Shown piece by piece: positions 32,281 through 44,799 of a DNA stretch of 64,000 nt. The notes beneath the pieces were generated by a model that worked only from the letters and a program-made list of their open reading frames with translations, ran no database searches and had not been told where the DNA came from. Source of the stretch: Heliocidaris erythrogramma (Eukaryota > Echinodermata > Echinoidea > Camarodonta > Echinometridae); the NCBI GenBank assembly GCA_025617745.1, contig CM046864.1:28086199-28150198 (forward strand), given 5' to 3'. The position numbers were made by a program, and so were the translations under genes. Position 1 is the stretch's first letter; every line of letters begins with the position of its first letter.

Positions 32281-33636
32281 CCAAATTGATATTTCAATTA
32301 TCCTGCATGTGTATGTGTAGATTCTCAATATATGTACTTGTGTAATGTGCAATAGTAAACCATGATACATGACTTGTGTATGTATAGTAGCTACAATGTA
32401 TATACCAGTCCCACCTGTGTTAAATGGTGTACTGCAAAGCAATGGAAGAGTGTTTTCCGACTTGACTCGTGATTTTTTAGGTTAATATTTGTCTTGAGTA
32501 TCAATATTTAAAGCAAAAAATGATACAAATTAGTTTTGTGGAGTTTATTTCCCTGAATTTTTCCCACATTTAGTGTAAAACATTGTTACTTTTACTGCAA
32601 AGCACCAGGTACAAATGTTTAGCCTGCTGCTGTAGCTCTAGGGTATATATTGAGGTGCCTGATGCCTGAACTCCGGGGGGGGGGGGAGCCAGCAGTAACT
32701 GCCTCAGTGAACTGCTGGATTTCAAAGTTTTCACTCATGGTAACAGTTTAATTTTTCATCTCCTAGAGGCATACTGCAGTTTATATTTGATTATAACTTT
32801 ATCTCAACATATTTTGGGTAAGATGGTTGACATTTCCTTTGCAAATGAAACCCCAGAATATGAATTTGCATGTTTGGGGTTGATATTTTTACTAAAACCA
32901 TTTCACATGACATGTTCTGAATTTTCATAAGAAATTCTGAATTCTGAACATCAGATGTTGGGAGGTCTGCACATGCATGCCTTAAACACGAGTTCCCTCA
33001 TCGCTTAAATATTCCAATGGTTGAATTTTAATGCTACGTTGCATGGGTTCGAATCCCATGAAGTTCAAAATATCACCTCCGAACTTTCATTGGTGGCAAC
33101 AGCATGAAATGAGACCAAAGCGTTCTACGCGATCTAAAGTCGTAATGAATAATATTTATCATAAGTAGTTTTTATCATAATCATTATCATTTTATTATCA
33201 TTATTATGATAGCACTATTGATGATAAAATGTTGGAAGGTGACAGAGATTATTCCATAATGAACATAAGAATAATGATAAAGACACAAATTATTGTCATT
33301 CTTATTTTTAATTTTGTTATCATGAGTATTATTACCATATTATTATAAGCATATTTATATTAGAATTATGATCACCTTTATCTTTATTATTATTAATACT
33401 GGTACTTGTTTAAATAATCATGCATTTTTAATGCTAGTGCTTTATGTATATCTTAACTGGATAGTTTTGTTGACATGAGTATTATCATTATTATAAACAT
33501 TTATGCATAGAGGTCATTGTTTACTTGAAAATGGCTGGTTATTTCTGATCTGACAATGGCGGAGGCAGAAAACTTCATTTGATGTATTGTACATTCATTC
33601 TCTACCTGATTACAGAGATAGAAGGATGGATGATAT
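32281..33636. other. No gene; ATT-type low-complexity part
   Basis: Contains an 11-G run at 32677, a B-box-like hairpin ATGGGTTCGAATCCCAT (about 33045-33061) without the rest of a tRNA, and interrupted ATT/ATC/TTA triplets at 33150-33420. Confidence 0.45.
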
Positions 33637-34310
33637 GTGACCCGAAGCCTCAAAACCTACAATAAGTCGCACGGACCACAACAACGTAGCAAACAGCCCA
33701 AAATATTAAATTTGCTTGGATCAGTCGATTTTCTGTTTTTGATAGAAATGGGTAGTTTCATTATCATTCTATCATATCTCAAGTTTGTGAGTCGTAATTC
33801 GACTTAGAAATATGTTTTGGGGGCATTTTAAAATGACTCCTTTTTCACCTGTCGAGCTAATGAATGTTTGGACAGCTTTTGTAATACTTTCATTCAATGC
33901 CAAATTACTACTTTACCTCCAAAGGTCTATACCTTTAGTATTACATTGATTTTTGGAGTGAGTAACGAATAGGTCCTCCTGGAGCAGCGTGCCAAAATTC
34001 AGTCTAATCTGACAATCCCTTCATACCATTTGCTATGGCCATTTTAATACCCAGTTTTACTTGGGCACACACAGAGAGCTAAGGTTTAGCACTATTTTGT
34101 TCCGAACTTAAAATGACCATTTTCTCTGAATAGGAGTTATTGATTGCTGGTTACATACTGATTCTACATGTGATATTTAAAGGTGTTATCATTGAGTAAT
34201 CTAGGCCAGTGATATACCATTGGAAAGCTGAGAATCTCTACTGTATAAAATGTATAAAACAAAAACAATCATTTTGGCGACTTATTGTAGGTTTTGAGGC
34301 GTCGGGTCAC
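33637..34310. mobile_element. TIR DNA element (GTGACC family), copy 2
   Basis: 34-bp TIRs at 33637-33670 and 34277-34310 match at 33 of 34, starting GTGACCCGAAGCCTC. ATAT flanks each end (4 bp, or TA if the TIR extends one base). Same family as 43-922, whose TIR shares CAATAAGTCGC and the GTGACC start. Length 674 bp; no ORF for a transposase. Confidence 0.85.
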
Positions 34311-34314
34311 ATAT

Positions 34315-34560
34315 AGAAGAATGGAAGGATATAAATATGGATGGATGGAATGATAGAAACTGACATGATACATATATGGAGGGATGAACTGAAAGAGGAT
34401 ACAGGGAGAGATGAGATGATTTGATGGAAGAGTGAAAGGTCACAGAGAGAGAATAATGAAAGGATATACATGTATAAAGATGGATGGATAGATTGAAGGG
34501 AAAGAGAGAAAAATATGAAGATGACAGAGATATAGAAGGATGGATGATATAGAAGGAAAA
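34315..34560. repeat. GGATGGAT/GATA-type degenerate microsatellite
   Basis: Interrupted GATGGA, AGAAGG and GATAGA motifs. The minus-strand Ser/His/Leu-rich frame across it is a composition artefact. Confidence 0.6.
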
Positions 34561-34569
34561 TAGAAGGAT

Positions 34570-34640
34570 AATAAATGACTTCAATTTCATTGGGTTAGGG
34601 TTAGGGTTTAAAAAAATATAAATGACTTCAATTTGATTTT
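34570..34640 (+). repeat. Short telomere-like TTAGGG repeats between duplicated flanks
   Basis: GGGTTAGGGTTAGGGTTT lies between two copies of ATAAATGACTTCAATTT (about 34570 and 34618). TTAGGG is the telomere unit of deuterostomes and many other animals. The duplicated flanks suggest insertion during break repair. Confidence 0.6.
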
Positions 34641-34739
34641 TTCTTGCATATTCCAATACGGTATCACTAAAACTAATTGAAAAACAACAAAAAGTAAAAA
34701 GCTAATTGAAAAACAAAAAAGTTTTTAAAAAAATAAAAA

Positions 34740-35730
34740 ATAGGCTGCAGGGCTACAAAGCAGTCTTTTTTTTGGGGGGGGGGGGGAACACAAAAGTCAC
34801 TTTTGGGGTACTTAAAGGTGTCTAGGGTTAGGAACCTGCTTTTTGGTACAAAAGTGATCAGAATTTCTTTATTTCTTCATATTTTACCGGGATTTTCGGA
34901 TATGTTGTAGTTGACGTGTGCCTCTTCGCACCGGCACCAGTTTTTTGTACGTTTTTCTGTTCCATCATAATGATATCATCGCTTTAACCGTCAAAAGACA
35001 CGCGCGGGTCCTTTTTCTACCGAGTATGGTTCCCGCATAGGGTAAGGAAAACGCTCTTTACTAGACTGTTCTACGGCGCGCTAGTAATCATTTGACGTTT
35101 GTCTGACCTCTAACCCTTTCGAAAAACTTCGTCAAAATCCATTTTGCCCCCAAAAATGCAGGTGTTTCAAAAGTAGCTAACAAGGCATCTTGTATTTTCC
35201 AGAGAGTTTTCACCAACTTGAAATCTACATCCGATAATTTTTTGCCAGGAAGCCCATCCTAAAAGACGCAACATATCCAAATTTCATTAATAACCCTACA
35301 TTTTGAGGGAGTTATGCCAATTTTTTGGATTAAAAAAGTTAGGGTTTTGGGACTAAAAGCGGCAAAATCCTAACCCTAACCTTATTTTGCATGACTCCAT
35401 TTTCTTTTTCCCAGCTTGAATGAACTTAATTTTTTTTTTAAATGACGACTAATTATTCATCTTTAAACCATTAAAAGCATTATTGCCTGCTTTAATGGGA
35501 AAGGGTATTAATATTACTAACCCTAATAGTATGCAATATGGCTTGAATTGGCTTGAATTGGGGAAAAGCACCCTTGCTGCATATCAACGCAGAGGGCAGC
35601 TCTCCACTTTACAAATTGTCATCCCATAGGGTTGTGTACATTGTACCTCTCAAAAATTGAGTTGAACTTGAAGTTTTAGGTTTGGATCGGATCGGATCGG
35701 AGAGATGGAAGGAGGATAGACTGAAGGAGC
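34740..35730. other. No gene; scattered CCTAAC/TTAGGG strings
   Basis: A poly-G run at 34776, then isolated CTAACCCTAACC (about 35370), CTAACCC (about 35110) and TAGGGTTAGG (about 34823). Otherwise unremarkable. Confidence 0.4.
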
Positions 35731-36363
35731 TCCTGTCCGAAATTCAGCGTTCCACCGGTCAACGATCATGGTGGTAAGATGCAATACATGTAGGTTTTTC
35801 ATCTTAATTTTAAAATTAAGATATCTATAAATTAAAAAGGCTTTTGAATTATTAGAATAACAGTTGAATGTGTTGTACCTGAAATGATTTCATGTTAAAT
35901 GACAGAAAATAAGCAAGCGCCTGTCTGTAGCCCTTATCAAACAAGGGGGTGTGGCACTTATGCCAAGTGCCCTGCCCCCTTTGTTTGCTCTTTTATTTTA
36001 TTAGAATCGTACAGTTATGCGTGTGCGCAGACATGGGCACTGCTCAGACTTGGCCACTCTAGATCTAGACATACTGTTTAAACACAGCAATATGCTGTTT
36101 TATGGGAGACATAAAGGGCAAAGCTACCCACTTTGTTTCCAGCCGCTAAATATTCATTTTATTCAGCTTGTTCAGGGGTTAATGCAAATTTATTTAAATA
36201 TCTTGGTTCTACATATTCTGAAGTTAAATCGCTGAGAAAATTACAACGGACGAATGTCAATTAGGCCTACCGCTAGATTCATTTTCAAGACTAGTGTCTA
36301 GTGATGATGTCGATGCCCGTGTCAAATTTTGTTCACAAAATGAAAGGGTCTAAACTAAAGCTA

Positions 36364-36572
36364 CACTGTAAAAACTAAAGTGCTAAATCACCATTTAAAA
36401 GGCCCGAGGAGTGACCACTTTTTCAAAAAGGCAGATTAACAATTTTAACATGCTGGATCCAACACTATAAAGGTTGTATCTATCAGGTTTAAGAGGTTGA
36501 TCTGCCATTTTGAAAAGGTGGTCACTCCTCGGCCCCTTTAAATGGTGATTTAACATTTTAGTTTTTAGAGTG
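36364..36572. mobile_element. TA-flanked MITE with TIRs over 70 bp
   Basis: CACTGTAAAAACTAAAGTG begins the left end (36364) and the right end closes with TTTTTAGAGTG (36572); both arms run through AAATCACCATTTAAA and CCGAGGAGTGACCAC to a 60-bp centre. TA lies at both outer borders. Near-palindromic, non-coding. Confidence 0.8.
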
Positions 36573-37254
36573 TACGCACATGTAATAAATGAATGCAAAT
36601 GTTGATTTTGACTGATGTAAATTTAACACTGAATTCCAAATAGCCGGATAATAATAATCACAAATATAGAGGGAAATTACTCATTCTTTTTGGCAGACGT
36701 AAAAAATACTTTAATTGCTCAGGGGGGGGGGGGGGGGAGGGGGGTGGGTGCAGGGAGGGGGGATTTCCCCCTTCCTGCGCGAAGCGCGAAAGCTTTGAGC
36801 AAATTCGAGAGAAAGATAACGGCTCGTAGTACCTTTTTTAGGCGGAAAGTTAGTTCGACGCTCTGACTGCTTTTCAATTATTTGGACGCAATACAGGGGG
36901 GGTTCCCCCTTCCCGCGCGAAAAGTTTTTAGTTATTGAAGAACCGTTTTTGTCTCTCACTTCCCCCCGATTTTTCGCTCTTGCTGGTTTTTTTGTTTGTT
37001 TTGTTTTTTGTTTTTTTGTTTTTTTTTTTGGGGGGGGGGCATGGAACCTTTCTGCCGGCTACGCGCCTGAAAGGTTCAACATTTGAAAGAATTCTCCTTC
37101 GCTCTCCTTGCTAAATTTCAGTGGTCGATTGCAAAATTTCCCGGGTAAAATTGAAGAAATTGGGTTTCTACGGGCAAAAAAATGAAAAAAAATATACCAC
37201 TGGGTCGTATAGCAATGTAGATAAGTTTGGACACTCGGGATTGGAAATAGTGTC

Positions 37255-39330
37255 ATTTTATTTTAGGCGGGGGAGGGGGAGGACAGAGCTAAAATTTAAA
37301 AAGCCTAGGGGCGGGCGTTCAGCGCTAAAAGTCAAATCAATGGCCCTGACGGGATTTAGGGGTGTCAACATTTTAAAAATCCGAGTGCTAAAATGTTGAA
37401 TCGCTAGGGAGGGTGGAGGCGGAGTGGGTGGGGCGGAGCTAAAGTTAAAGAAGAGCCGGGGGAGGGGGGTTGAGCGCTAAAATATTTAAATATGCTGAGA
37501 AAAAGGGCGGGGGCTGGGGCAGCGTTCAAGTTCTAAAAAACCCAGGAAAAGAGTGCTAACATCTTAAAGGCCGGAGAAGTGATGAAAAAGCTCGGGAGGG
37601 GGGGGGGGGTCGAGCGCTAAAATATATAATTGCTAGGCATTGGGGGGGAAGGGGGCTCTAAAGTTTTAAAAAGCCAAAGAAAGGGGAGAGCCAAAAAAAA
37701 AAAGACCGTGCATTGCCGGTAAAAGAGGAAGTGAACACTTGAAATTTACTAAGCCGAGAAAAGGGGATGTGTCCAGAACTTTAAAAAATCCCTTGATAGT
37801 AGGGAATAGGGGGAGTGGAGGGCGCTGAACAAAATTTAGAAAGAAAATGTTGGGTGGCACTAAATTTTTTTGAAAAGCTGCGCAGGAGGGGGATGGGGAT
37901 TGAGCGATACAAAATGAAAACGCTGGGCATTGCATGGGAAGGAGGCGCTAAATGCTTTAAAAGGCGTGAAAAGAGTAGGGCGTCGCTAAAATGATCGCTG
38001 GTGAGGAGGGGGGAGGGGAGGGGGCGGGCTAGAGATTTCAAAGGCTGGGGAAGATTTGATGGGGGTCGGCGCTAAATTTTTTAAACAGCTGGAAGGGTGA
38101 TTGAGCCCTAACAAATCGAATCGCTGGGCATTGCGGGGAAATTAGGGCGCTAAAAATTCAAAAAATCCGAGAAAGTGGGGGGGGGGGGGGGTCGAGTGTT
38201 TAAATTCAATATCGCCGAAAAAAGGGGAGCGGGTCGGGTGACAAAATTTTGAACAACTGGAAAAAGGGTAGGGGTCGTGCGCTAAAAATGTTGATTGCTG
38301 AGAAGGGCGGAGGGGGGGGGGGGCAGAGCTAAATTTTAAAAAGCCTAGGGGCGGAGGTTCAGCGCAAAACAGTCGAATCGCTTGCCATGTCGGGAATAAG
38401 GGGTGTCAAGCCCCAAAAAAGCGGAGGGGGTCGAGTGTTAAAATGTTGAATCGCTAGGGACGGCGGAAGCGGAGGGGGTGGGACGGAGCTAAAGTTATTG
38501 AAGAGCCGGGGGAGGGGGGGGGGGGCGTTGAGCGCTAAAACATTGAAATGCTGGGAAAAGGAGAGAGGCACGATAATATCTAATCGCTTGGCACTTTGGG
38601 AGGGGGCTGGGGCAGCGTTCAGGTTCTAAAATGACAGGAAAAGAGCGCTAACATCTTAAAAGCTGGAGAAGTGCCTAAAAAGCCAGGGAAGGGGGGGGGG
38701 GGGGTCAAGCGCTAAAATATCAAATTGCTAGGCATTGTGGGGGAAGGGGGCTCTAAAATGTTAAGAACCGAGGAAAGGGAGAGCTAAAAAAACAAAACAT
38801 GAATTGCTGGGAAAAGAGGAAGTGGACGCTTAAATTTTACAAAGCCGAGAAAATGGGAGGGAATTCAGAGCTTTTTTTGAAAGCCCTTGATATCAGGGGA
38901 TGGGGGAGGGGTAGGCGCTGAGCAAATTTTTAAAAGCCGTTCGGTGGCACTACAAATTTTGAAAGCTAGGGAGGAGGAGGATGGGTGTTGAGCAACAAAA
39001 AAAAATGAAACGCTGGGCATTGCATGGGAAAAAAAAAGGGAGGGTGTCCAGCGCTAAAAATGATCACTGGTGAGGGCGGAGGGGAGGGGGCGGGGCTAGA
39101 GATTTCAAAGGCTGGGGAAGATTTGAGGGGGTCGGAGCTAAAAATTTTTAAAAAGCTGGAGGGGTGATTGAGCCCTAACAAATCGAATCGCTGGGTATTG
39201 CCGGGGAAAGGGAGCTAAAAATTCTTAAAAACCGAGGAATGGAGGGGGGGGGGGGGGGCGAGGGGTCGACCGCTAAAACTGCCAAATCACTGGGGGGGGG
39301 GGGGGGGGGGTAGGTGGGTTGGAAAGGGGC
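37255..39330 (+). repeat. G-skewed block duplicated at about 1.05 kb
   Basis: The plus strand is a mosaic of G runs and GCGCTAAAAT/AAAGCC/GAATCGCT motifs. Segment 37270-38160 is repeated, diverged, at about 38305-39235: for example AAAAAGCCTAGGGGCGG, GAAGAGCCGGGGGAGGGG, and GATTTCAAAGGCTGGGGAAG occur in the same order in both. Pro-rich frames on the minus strand are artefacts. Confidence 0.8.
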
Positions 39331-39802
39331 AAAATAAAAATACTGAATAGCCGGGGAATGTAGCTGGTGCTAAGATCTTGAATTGCCGGGGAAATGGGGA
39401 AGTGGTTGTCCCCAAAGAAGAGAAGGGAGCTGAAGAGAAGGGAGCTGGGTGCGGGGCAAAAGTCTTACTTCGGAGGGTATGGGAGCAGGTTCCAAAGGCT
39501 AAAATTCATTTTATTGGGAGTGCAGAGGGGCTCTGTCATCAACAATTTCCACGGCGGGGGAAAGGAATCTCAAAATAACATTTAATTTAATTTAAAAAAC
39601 GGCAGCCCCCGAGGTGTGAAATGCGGAATATGCTACTGAACCTCGTCAGCGACTAAGCATTACGCCTGTGTGCTTGCTAAAATATGAGAGAAAAGTCATG
39701 ACCTTCTTCGGCCACCGCCCTCTAACCCAGACATTGAAGGGGTTGCAGCCATACTCGGGATTTGCATCCCCACCCCCACAAAAACAGCCTGTCTGACATT
39801 GA

Positions 39803-39817
39803 CTGGATCCGCCACTG
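39803..39817. mobile_element. Solo hAT-like terminus
   Basis: CTGGATCCGCCACTG matches the right ends of the hAT-like MITEs here. No partner end was found upstream. Confidence 0.35.
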
Positions 39818-40711
39818 AACGGTGGGAGCAGCACAACATACACGACATAATTATACTGGACCTTGCGATCCGTGGATTACCGAGGATGTTGTGTCAATAG
39901 TGACGAGAGGTGTCAATAGTGACGAGAGGCGTCTCTGTACTAGGTTCATCCTGGGATAGTCATGATAACAATCCTAGGTTTAGAATAGGATATTTTGTCG
40001 ATCGGCTGGCTGGTAAGCCAAATCAAAGAACAATGGCCATACCTCTTTGTTCCAATTTTGTTCACCAAGCATATCACAACTCTTACTGGTGTTGACATTA
40101 CTTCAACCGTTTTGAAGGCATTCAGGAGAAATGGGGAGATGAGAGAATGATGCCCGCCCATTTGTAGAAGCAGTGTCTGGAAAAGAGGATGTCAACTTGC
40201 ACGAGGTTGCTTGGGCAGTCTTGAGAGGAATGCAGAGCCTGTACAAGAGAAGGACGATGCCCTCTTCCTCCTCCGGAATGTAAGATTTAATAATTACATT
40301 ATATTCTTAACAAAAAAATGCTAAAATATGTTGCGTTATATCCCTCATCGTAAGATTGTTGCATTAGGAGTGTACACAACAAGAAAATTAATAGTTTTAC
40401 CAGAAAAGCTGTTTCATGCTGACGTCATCTAATAGTTCATTTTCCCCATTAATATAGGGAAAAGGTGAACTATTTGATAACGTCAGTGGGAAAATATGAA
40501 CCTTTCGTTTTTTCTTGCCAGCCTCCCTCAAACCCCCCCCCCCTATCGACTCACGACGCGAAGGGGGAGGGTGTAGCCATGGCACACCCCATCTAAAAAA
40601 TCAATCTATCAATTGCCTGCCGCCCATCCAAGTATTATTGCAAGTACATAATGAAAACTGAAAATTAACTCAAGATTGGAAAGGACCTTCAAACTTTGGG
40701 ACTGCTATATT

Positions 40712-41211
40712 NNNNNNNNNNNNNNNNNNNNNNNNNNNNNNNNNNNNNNNNNNNNNNNNNNNNNNNNNNNNNNNNNNNNNNNNNNNNNNNNNNNNNNNNN
40801 NNNNNNNNNNNNNNNNNNNNNNNNNNNNNNNNNNNNNNNNNNNNNNNNNNNNNNNNNNNNNNNNNNNNNNNNNNNNNNNNNNNNNNNNNNNNNNNNNNNN
40901 NNNNNNNNNNNNNNNNNNNNNNNNNNNNNNNNNNNNNNNNNNNNNNNNNNNNNNNNNNNNNNNNNNNNNNNNNNNNNNNNNNNNNNNNNNNNNNNNNNNN
41001 NNNNNNNNNNNNNNNNNNNNNNNNNNNNNNNNNNNNNNNNNNNNNNNNNNNNNNNNNNNNNNNNNNNNNNNNNNNNNNNNNNNNNNNNNNNNNNNNNNNN
41101 NNNNNNNNNNNNNNNNNNNNNNNNNNNNNNNNNNNNNNNNNNNNNNNNNNNNNNNNNNNNNNNNNNNNNNNNNNNNNNNNNNNNNNNNNNNNNNNNNNNN
41201 NNNNNNNNNNN
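40712..41211. other. Assembly gap (500 N)
   Basis: Exactly 500 N, so probably a gap of nominal size. It ends on a 31-C homopolymer (41212-41242), the likely cause of the break. Confidence 0.95.
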
Positions 41212-41242
<31 letters not shown>

Positions 41243-41809
41243 ATGGGAGATGGAAGGCCAAAAGCATGCATATTCCCGGGGATTTATGCGGGGTCGAGTA
41301 GGTCCCTTGCACCTTTTGAGCCTTCATTAAGCCTTTTCAGAGTCTCAAATTACATGTAAGCCACATTTGCACTAAATTCAAGGTAATACTAGAGGAACTA
41401 TAATCATTTTTAAAATCCATGTTTTCACGTGTTAACCCTATGGCAGATGACTCTGTCAAAAAGCAGGCATGATCCAAGGGATTCATATCGGCATTTATTG
41501 ACAAAAAAGGTTCAAGAAATGTTTTTTTAACTATCCATCCTTTTTCTTGTGCAAACATCAGACTTGAAAAAGATAGAGTAAGATATGAATTATCAAGAAA
41601 AAGTGAGACATCTTTTCACGTGTTATACCTATGGAGAACGTATTTTTCCGAGTCTGTTTTTAACACAGCAAAGTATGCCTCCAAAATGTACTACGGAAGT
41701 AGGTCAGAGTAATCTGTCTTGATACTATTTAAAGTCTTTGGCTCGACTCAATATACACAGAAAAAGCGTATAGCAATATTAGTTATTTCGATTACAGAAT
41801 AAAAATAAA

Positions 41810-41883
41810 CGATAACAAAATCAAGGGTAACGATTACAAAATCAAGAGTAACGATTACGAAAGCAAGAGAAACGATTACGAAA
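41810..41883 (+). repeat. 21-bp degenerate repeats
   Basis: AACGATTACAAAATCAAGAGT and variants repeat about 3.3 times, leading straight into the 61-bp array. Confidence 0.7.
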
Positions 41884-41884
41884 T

Positions 41885-42890
41885 GAATTTTGTGTACCAC
41901 GAAAAAAATTTCGTGTACACAAAAGTTATTTCGTCGCAACGAAATGTATTCCGTACCGAACGAAATAAATTTCGTGTACACAAAAGTTATTTCGTGGCAA
42001 CGAAATGTATTCCGTCCCGAACGAAATCAATTTCGTGTACACAAAAGTTATTTCGTCGCAACGAAATGTATTCCGTCCCGAACGAAATCAATTTCGTGTA
42101 CACAAAAGTTATTTCGTCGCAACGAAATGTATTCCGTCCCGAACGAAATCAATTTCGTGTACACAAAAGTTATTTCGTCGCAACGAAATGTATTCCGTAC
42201 CGAACGAAATCAATTTCGTGTACACAAAAGTTATTTCGTCGCAACGAAATGTATTCCGTCCCGAACGAAATCAATTTCGTGTACACAAAAGTTATTTCGT
42301 TGCAACGAAATGTATTCCGTACCGAACGAAATCAATTTCGTGTACACAAAAGTTATTTTGTCGCAACGAAATGTATTCCGTCCCGAACGAAATCAATTTC
42401 GTGTACACAAAAGTTATTTCGTCGCAACGAAATGTATTCCGTACCGAACGAAATCAATTTCGTGTACACAAAAGTTATTTCGTCGCAACGAAATGTATTC
42501 CGTCCCGAACGAAATAAATTTCGTGTACACAAAAGTTATTTCGTGGCAACGAAATGTATTCCGTACCGAACGAAATAAATTTCGTGTACGGAATTGCGTT
42601 AAGTTGCACACATAATGGATTTCGTTCAACGAAAGCAATTTTGTGTACACGAAATTTATTTCGTCGCGACGAAATAATTTTCGTTCGGTCCCAAAAGTCA
42701 TTTCGTTGCAACGAAATGGATTTCGTGTACGCAATTTACATTTCGTACCGCGAAACTGTATTTCGTGGTTACGAAATTAATTTTGTGAACGCAATTACAT
42801 GACGAACCAACGAAATCTATTTCGCATGGGTCAAAAAAGTATTTCGTGTACGGAATTGCATTTTGTAAAAAATTTCGTACGAAATTGTGT
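41885..42890. repeat. 61-bp array of ACGAAAT/ATTTCGT motifs
   Basis: ACACAAAAGTTATTTCG recurs 11 times from 41917 at exact 61-bp steps (to about 42588). Decayed motif-rich sequence extends left to 41885 and right to about 42890. Each unit has ATTTCGT and its complement ACGAAAT, so both strands look alike. Because 61 is not a multiple of 3 and no frame has a stop, overlapping ORFs of up to 241 codons are open; they are not credible genes. GTACCG and GTCCCG variants alternate between units. Confidence 0.9.
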
Positions 42891-43245
42891 AAACTTGGAC
42901 GGAATACGTGGCTTTACACTTGGCGCCCCATACTATGGTAAGCCCGTTTATACCCAACATCCACTTACAGGCGCTAGGCGCCAGTGATATACCAGCTTTT
43001 AGCTAGCTGAGCTGTCGGGATAGTTACTGGTAAAGTGCAACGGTATACGGTCGTATACCGTACCCGTCGGCGAGCCAGCGCCGTCGTATATACGCATGTA
43101 GCTAACGCAGTGCAGCTAGCATGCATACTGAAAGCTAGTTCTCGACGTTTGTTTTATCATCTTGAGACTTGAGTTTTTTTTTCCTTCAGACAAGCAGCGG
43201 CAGCTGTCTAGTCAGATTGACCAAACATAATGCCAGCGCCGGGAC

Positions 43246-44636
43246 GCGTCTTTTTTTTTTTGTAACCAAGCCTAGGCAGATTTCGCATTTTTTCATGAAT
43301 ATTCATGACGCAGGGTCGGGAAACGGTTCCGATTGGTCTTCATGAAAGCACGGTCGGTGGGGGGAAAAAGTCCCTGGCCTGCACGTATACCATGTACACT
43401 GACCTCTATACGTACGCATATTACGTGCAGCGCTATATTTCGATCGCGTGTGTTCAACGTGTAGGCGCCTAGCCTACGTTCATGTATGTATTGTTTAATT
43501 CTCAACATATTCACCCCCCCCCCCCCCGCCCCCCATGCAATGTGACACGTAAAAAATTGGATTGAGCAGTCAATTTCAAAATCAAGTTTTGCATTAATTT
43601 ATTGCATGTGCGTAGATCTAATTTAGTAATTAGCTCTTTTGAGGACACCCTCCTTTTCCGACCAAAATTGACACTGCCACTGGCATTACTCTGAAAATAG
43701 GTCTAGGCCTAGGCTATGCGTATATTGACAATTGCCCATCGTAATGTTCTCCACAAATGAACTGTACAACAATTATGCAGAATCAAGACACAGACTCTAG
43801 GCTAGGTCTAACAACGTTAGAGTCTTACTGTTCACGTTAGAAATTAAATTTCCTTGCATTCACACTGTAGTGTAATTAGCACTTGCACCCTGCTCCTGTA
43901 ACGCACATTGCCCTGAGTTAGAAGAACTGCAAGAGTCTTCAGGACTGAAAGAGGCAGACTACTACTAACGTTCCAATAGTATAACGTTAGTACCAAGAAA
44001 ACAAATTATTTTGGTGACCTTTTAGCTGATGAAAACAAAGTGCGTAACTAGTTATTGTAGGTAGATCTAAAATCATCTAGATGTAGATCTAGCCCCATCA
44101 TCAATCATAGTACTGATTAGATCTAGGTCTAACTCATCATGCTCACTGACCTTAAAATAACATTCACTTAATCTAAACTTAACTGAAATTGAAAATTGTA
44201 ACACAATTGGTCCAGTTAGAGTAGATCTAGAGAGTCTTGGCTAGACATATCTGCAAATTTGATGATATCACACCATCACATTCCGATTCCATTTTGAAGT
44301 TGGGTCTACCACACGTCTATTATTAGGCCAGCATTTTGAGGGATACGTGGAGGCAATTCTAACTCTTATATTAAGATCTAACTTAGATCGATAATAGATT
44401 CGGTGCAAAAACGTAGGCTAGGCGCCTACACGTTGAACACATACGATCATAATATGTGTACGTGCGTGCCTGGCCTGCCGGCCTGCAGGCCAGGGACTTT
44501 TTTCCCCCACCGTGCGTGCGTACCGGCGACCGTGCTTTCATGAAGACCAATCGGAACCATTCCCCGACCCTGCGTCATGAATATTCATGAAAAAATGCGA
44601 AATCTGCCTAGGCTTGGTTACAAAAAAAAAAGACGC
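43246..44636. mobile_element. Mutator-like non-autonomous element with TIRs of about 230 bp
   Basis: Left TIR 43246-43480 and right TIR 44410-44636 are inverted copies starting GCGTCTTTTTTTTTT, then GTAACCAAGCCTAGGCAG and the 16-bp palindrome TCATGAATATTCATGA. The identical 9-mer CGCCGGGAC flanks both ends (43237-43245, 44637-44645). Long TIRs and a 9-bp TSD are typical of the Mutator superfamily. The 930-bp centre has no transposase. A third end of this family begins at 63838. Confidence 0.85.
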
Positions 44637-44799
44637 CGCCGGGACAGGGGCACAGTGTAATATCCACAACTGACTGGAGTGGTAGGTATAATCCCGGGTA
44701 TAATGGGGTCACCTACTGCGTACTTTACTGTACGCCGAGCTCCTTGGCTGATCAATCTGGTATAGTGGTAGTGGTACTGGCCTCCGCAGCTGTATGGGG

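Noticed and set aside
33040-33062. tRNA gene from the B-box-like hairpin ATGGGTTCGAATCCCAT
   Set aside because: Only a T-arm-like hairpin is present; no acceptor, D or anticodon arm fits around it.
37255-39590. Proline-rich proteins on the minus strand of the G-rich block
   Set aside because: Frames follow from G runs on the plus strand; no conserved motif.
39910-40285. Possible decayed exon (AWAVLRGMQSLYKRR region)
   Set aside because: A short open frame ends at a TAA just before 40285, but no family, start or splice acceptor could be recognised; insufficient to annotate.
40676-41359. ORFs spanning the N gap
   Set aside because: They are mostly undetermined bases plus a C homopolymer.
41883-42615. 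Long ORFs (170-241 codons) over the 61-bp array
   Set aside because: Several overlapping frames are open because the unit has no stop codons and is not a multiple of three. No start, domain or codon-usage evidence.
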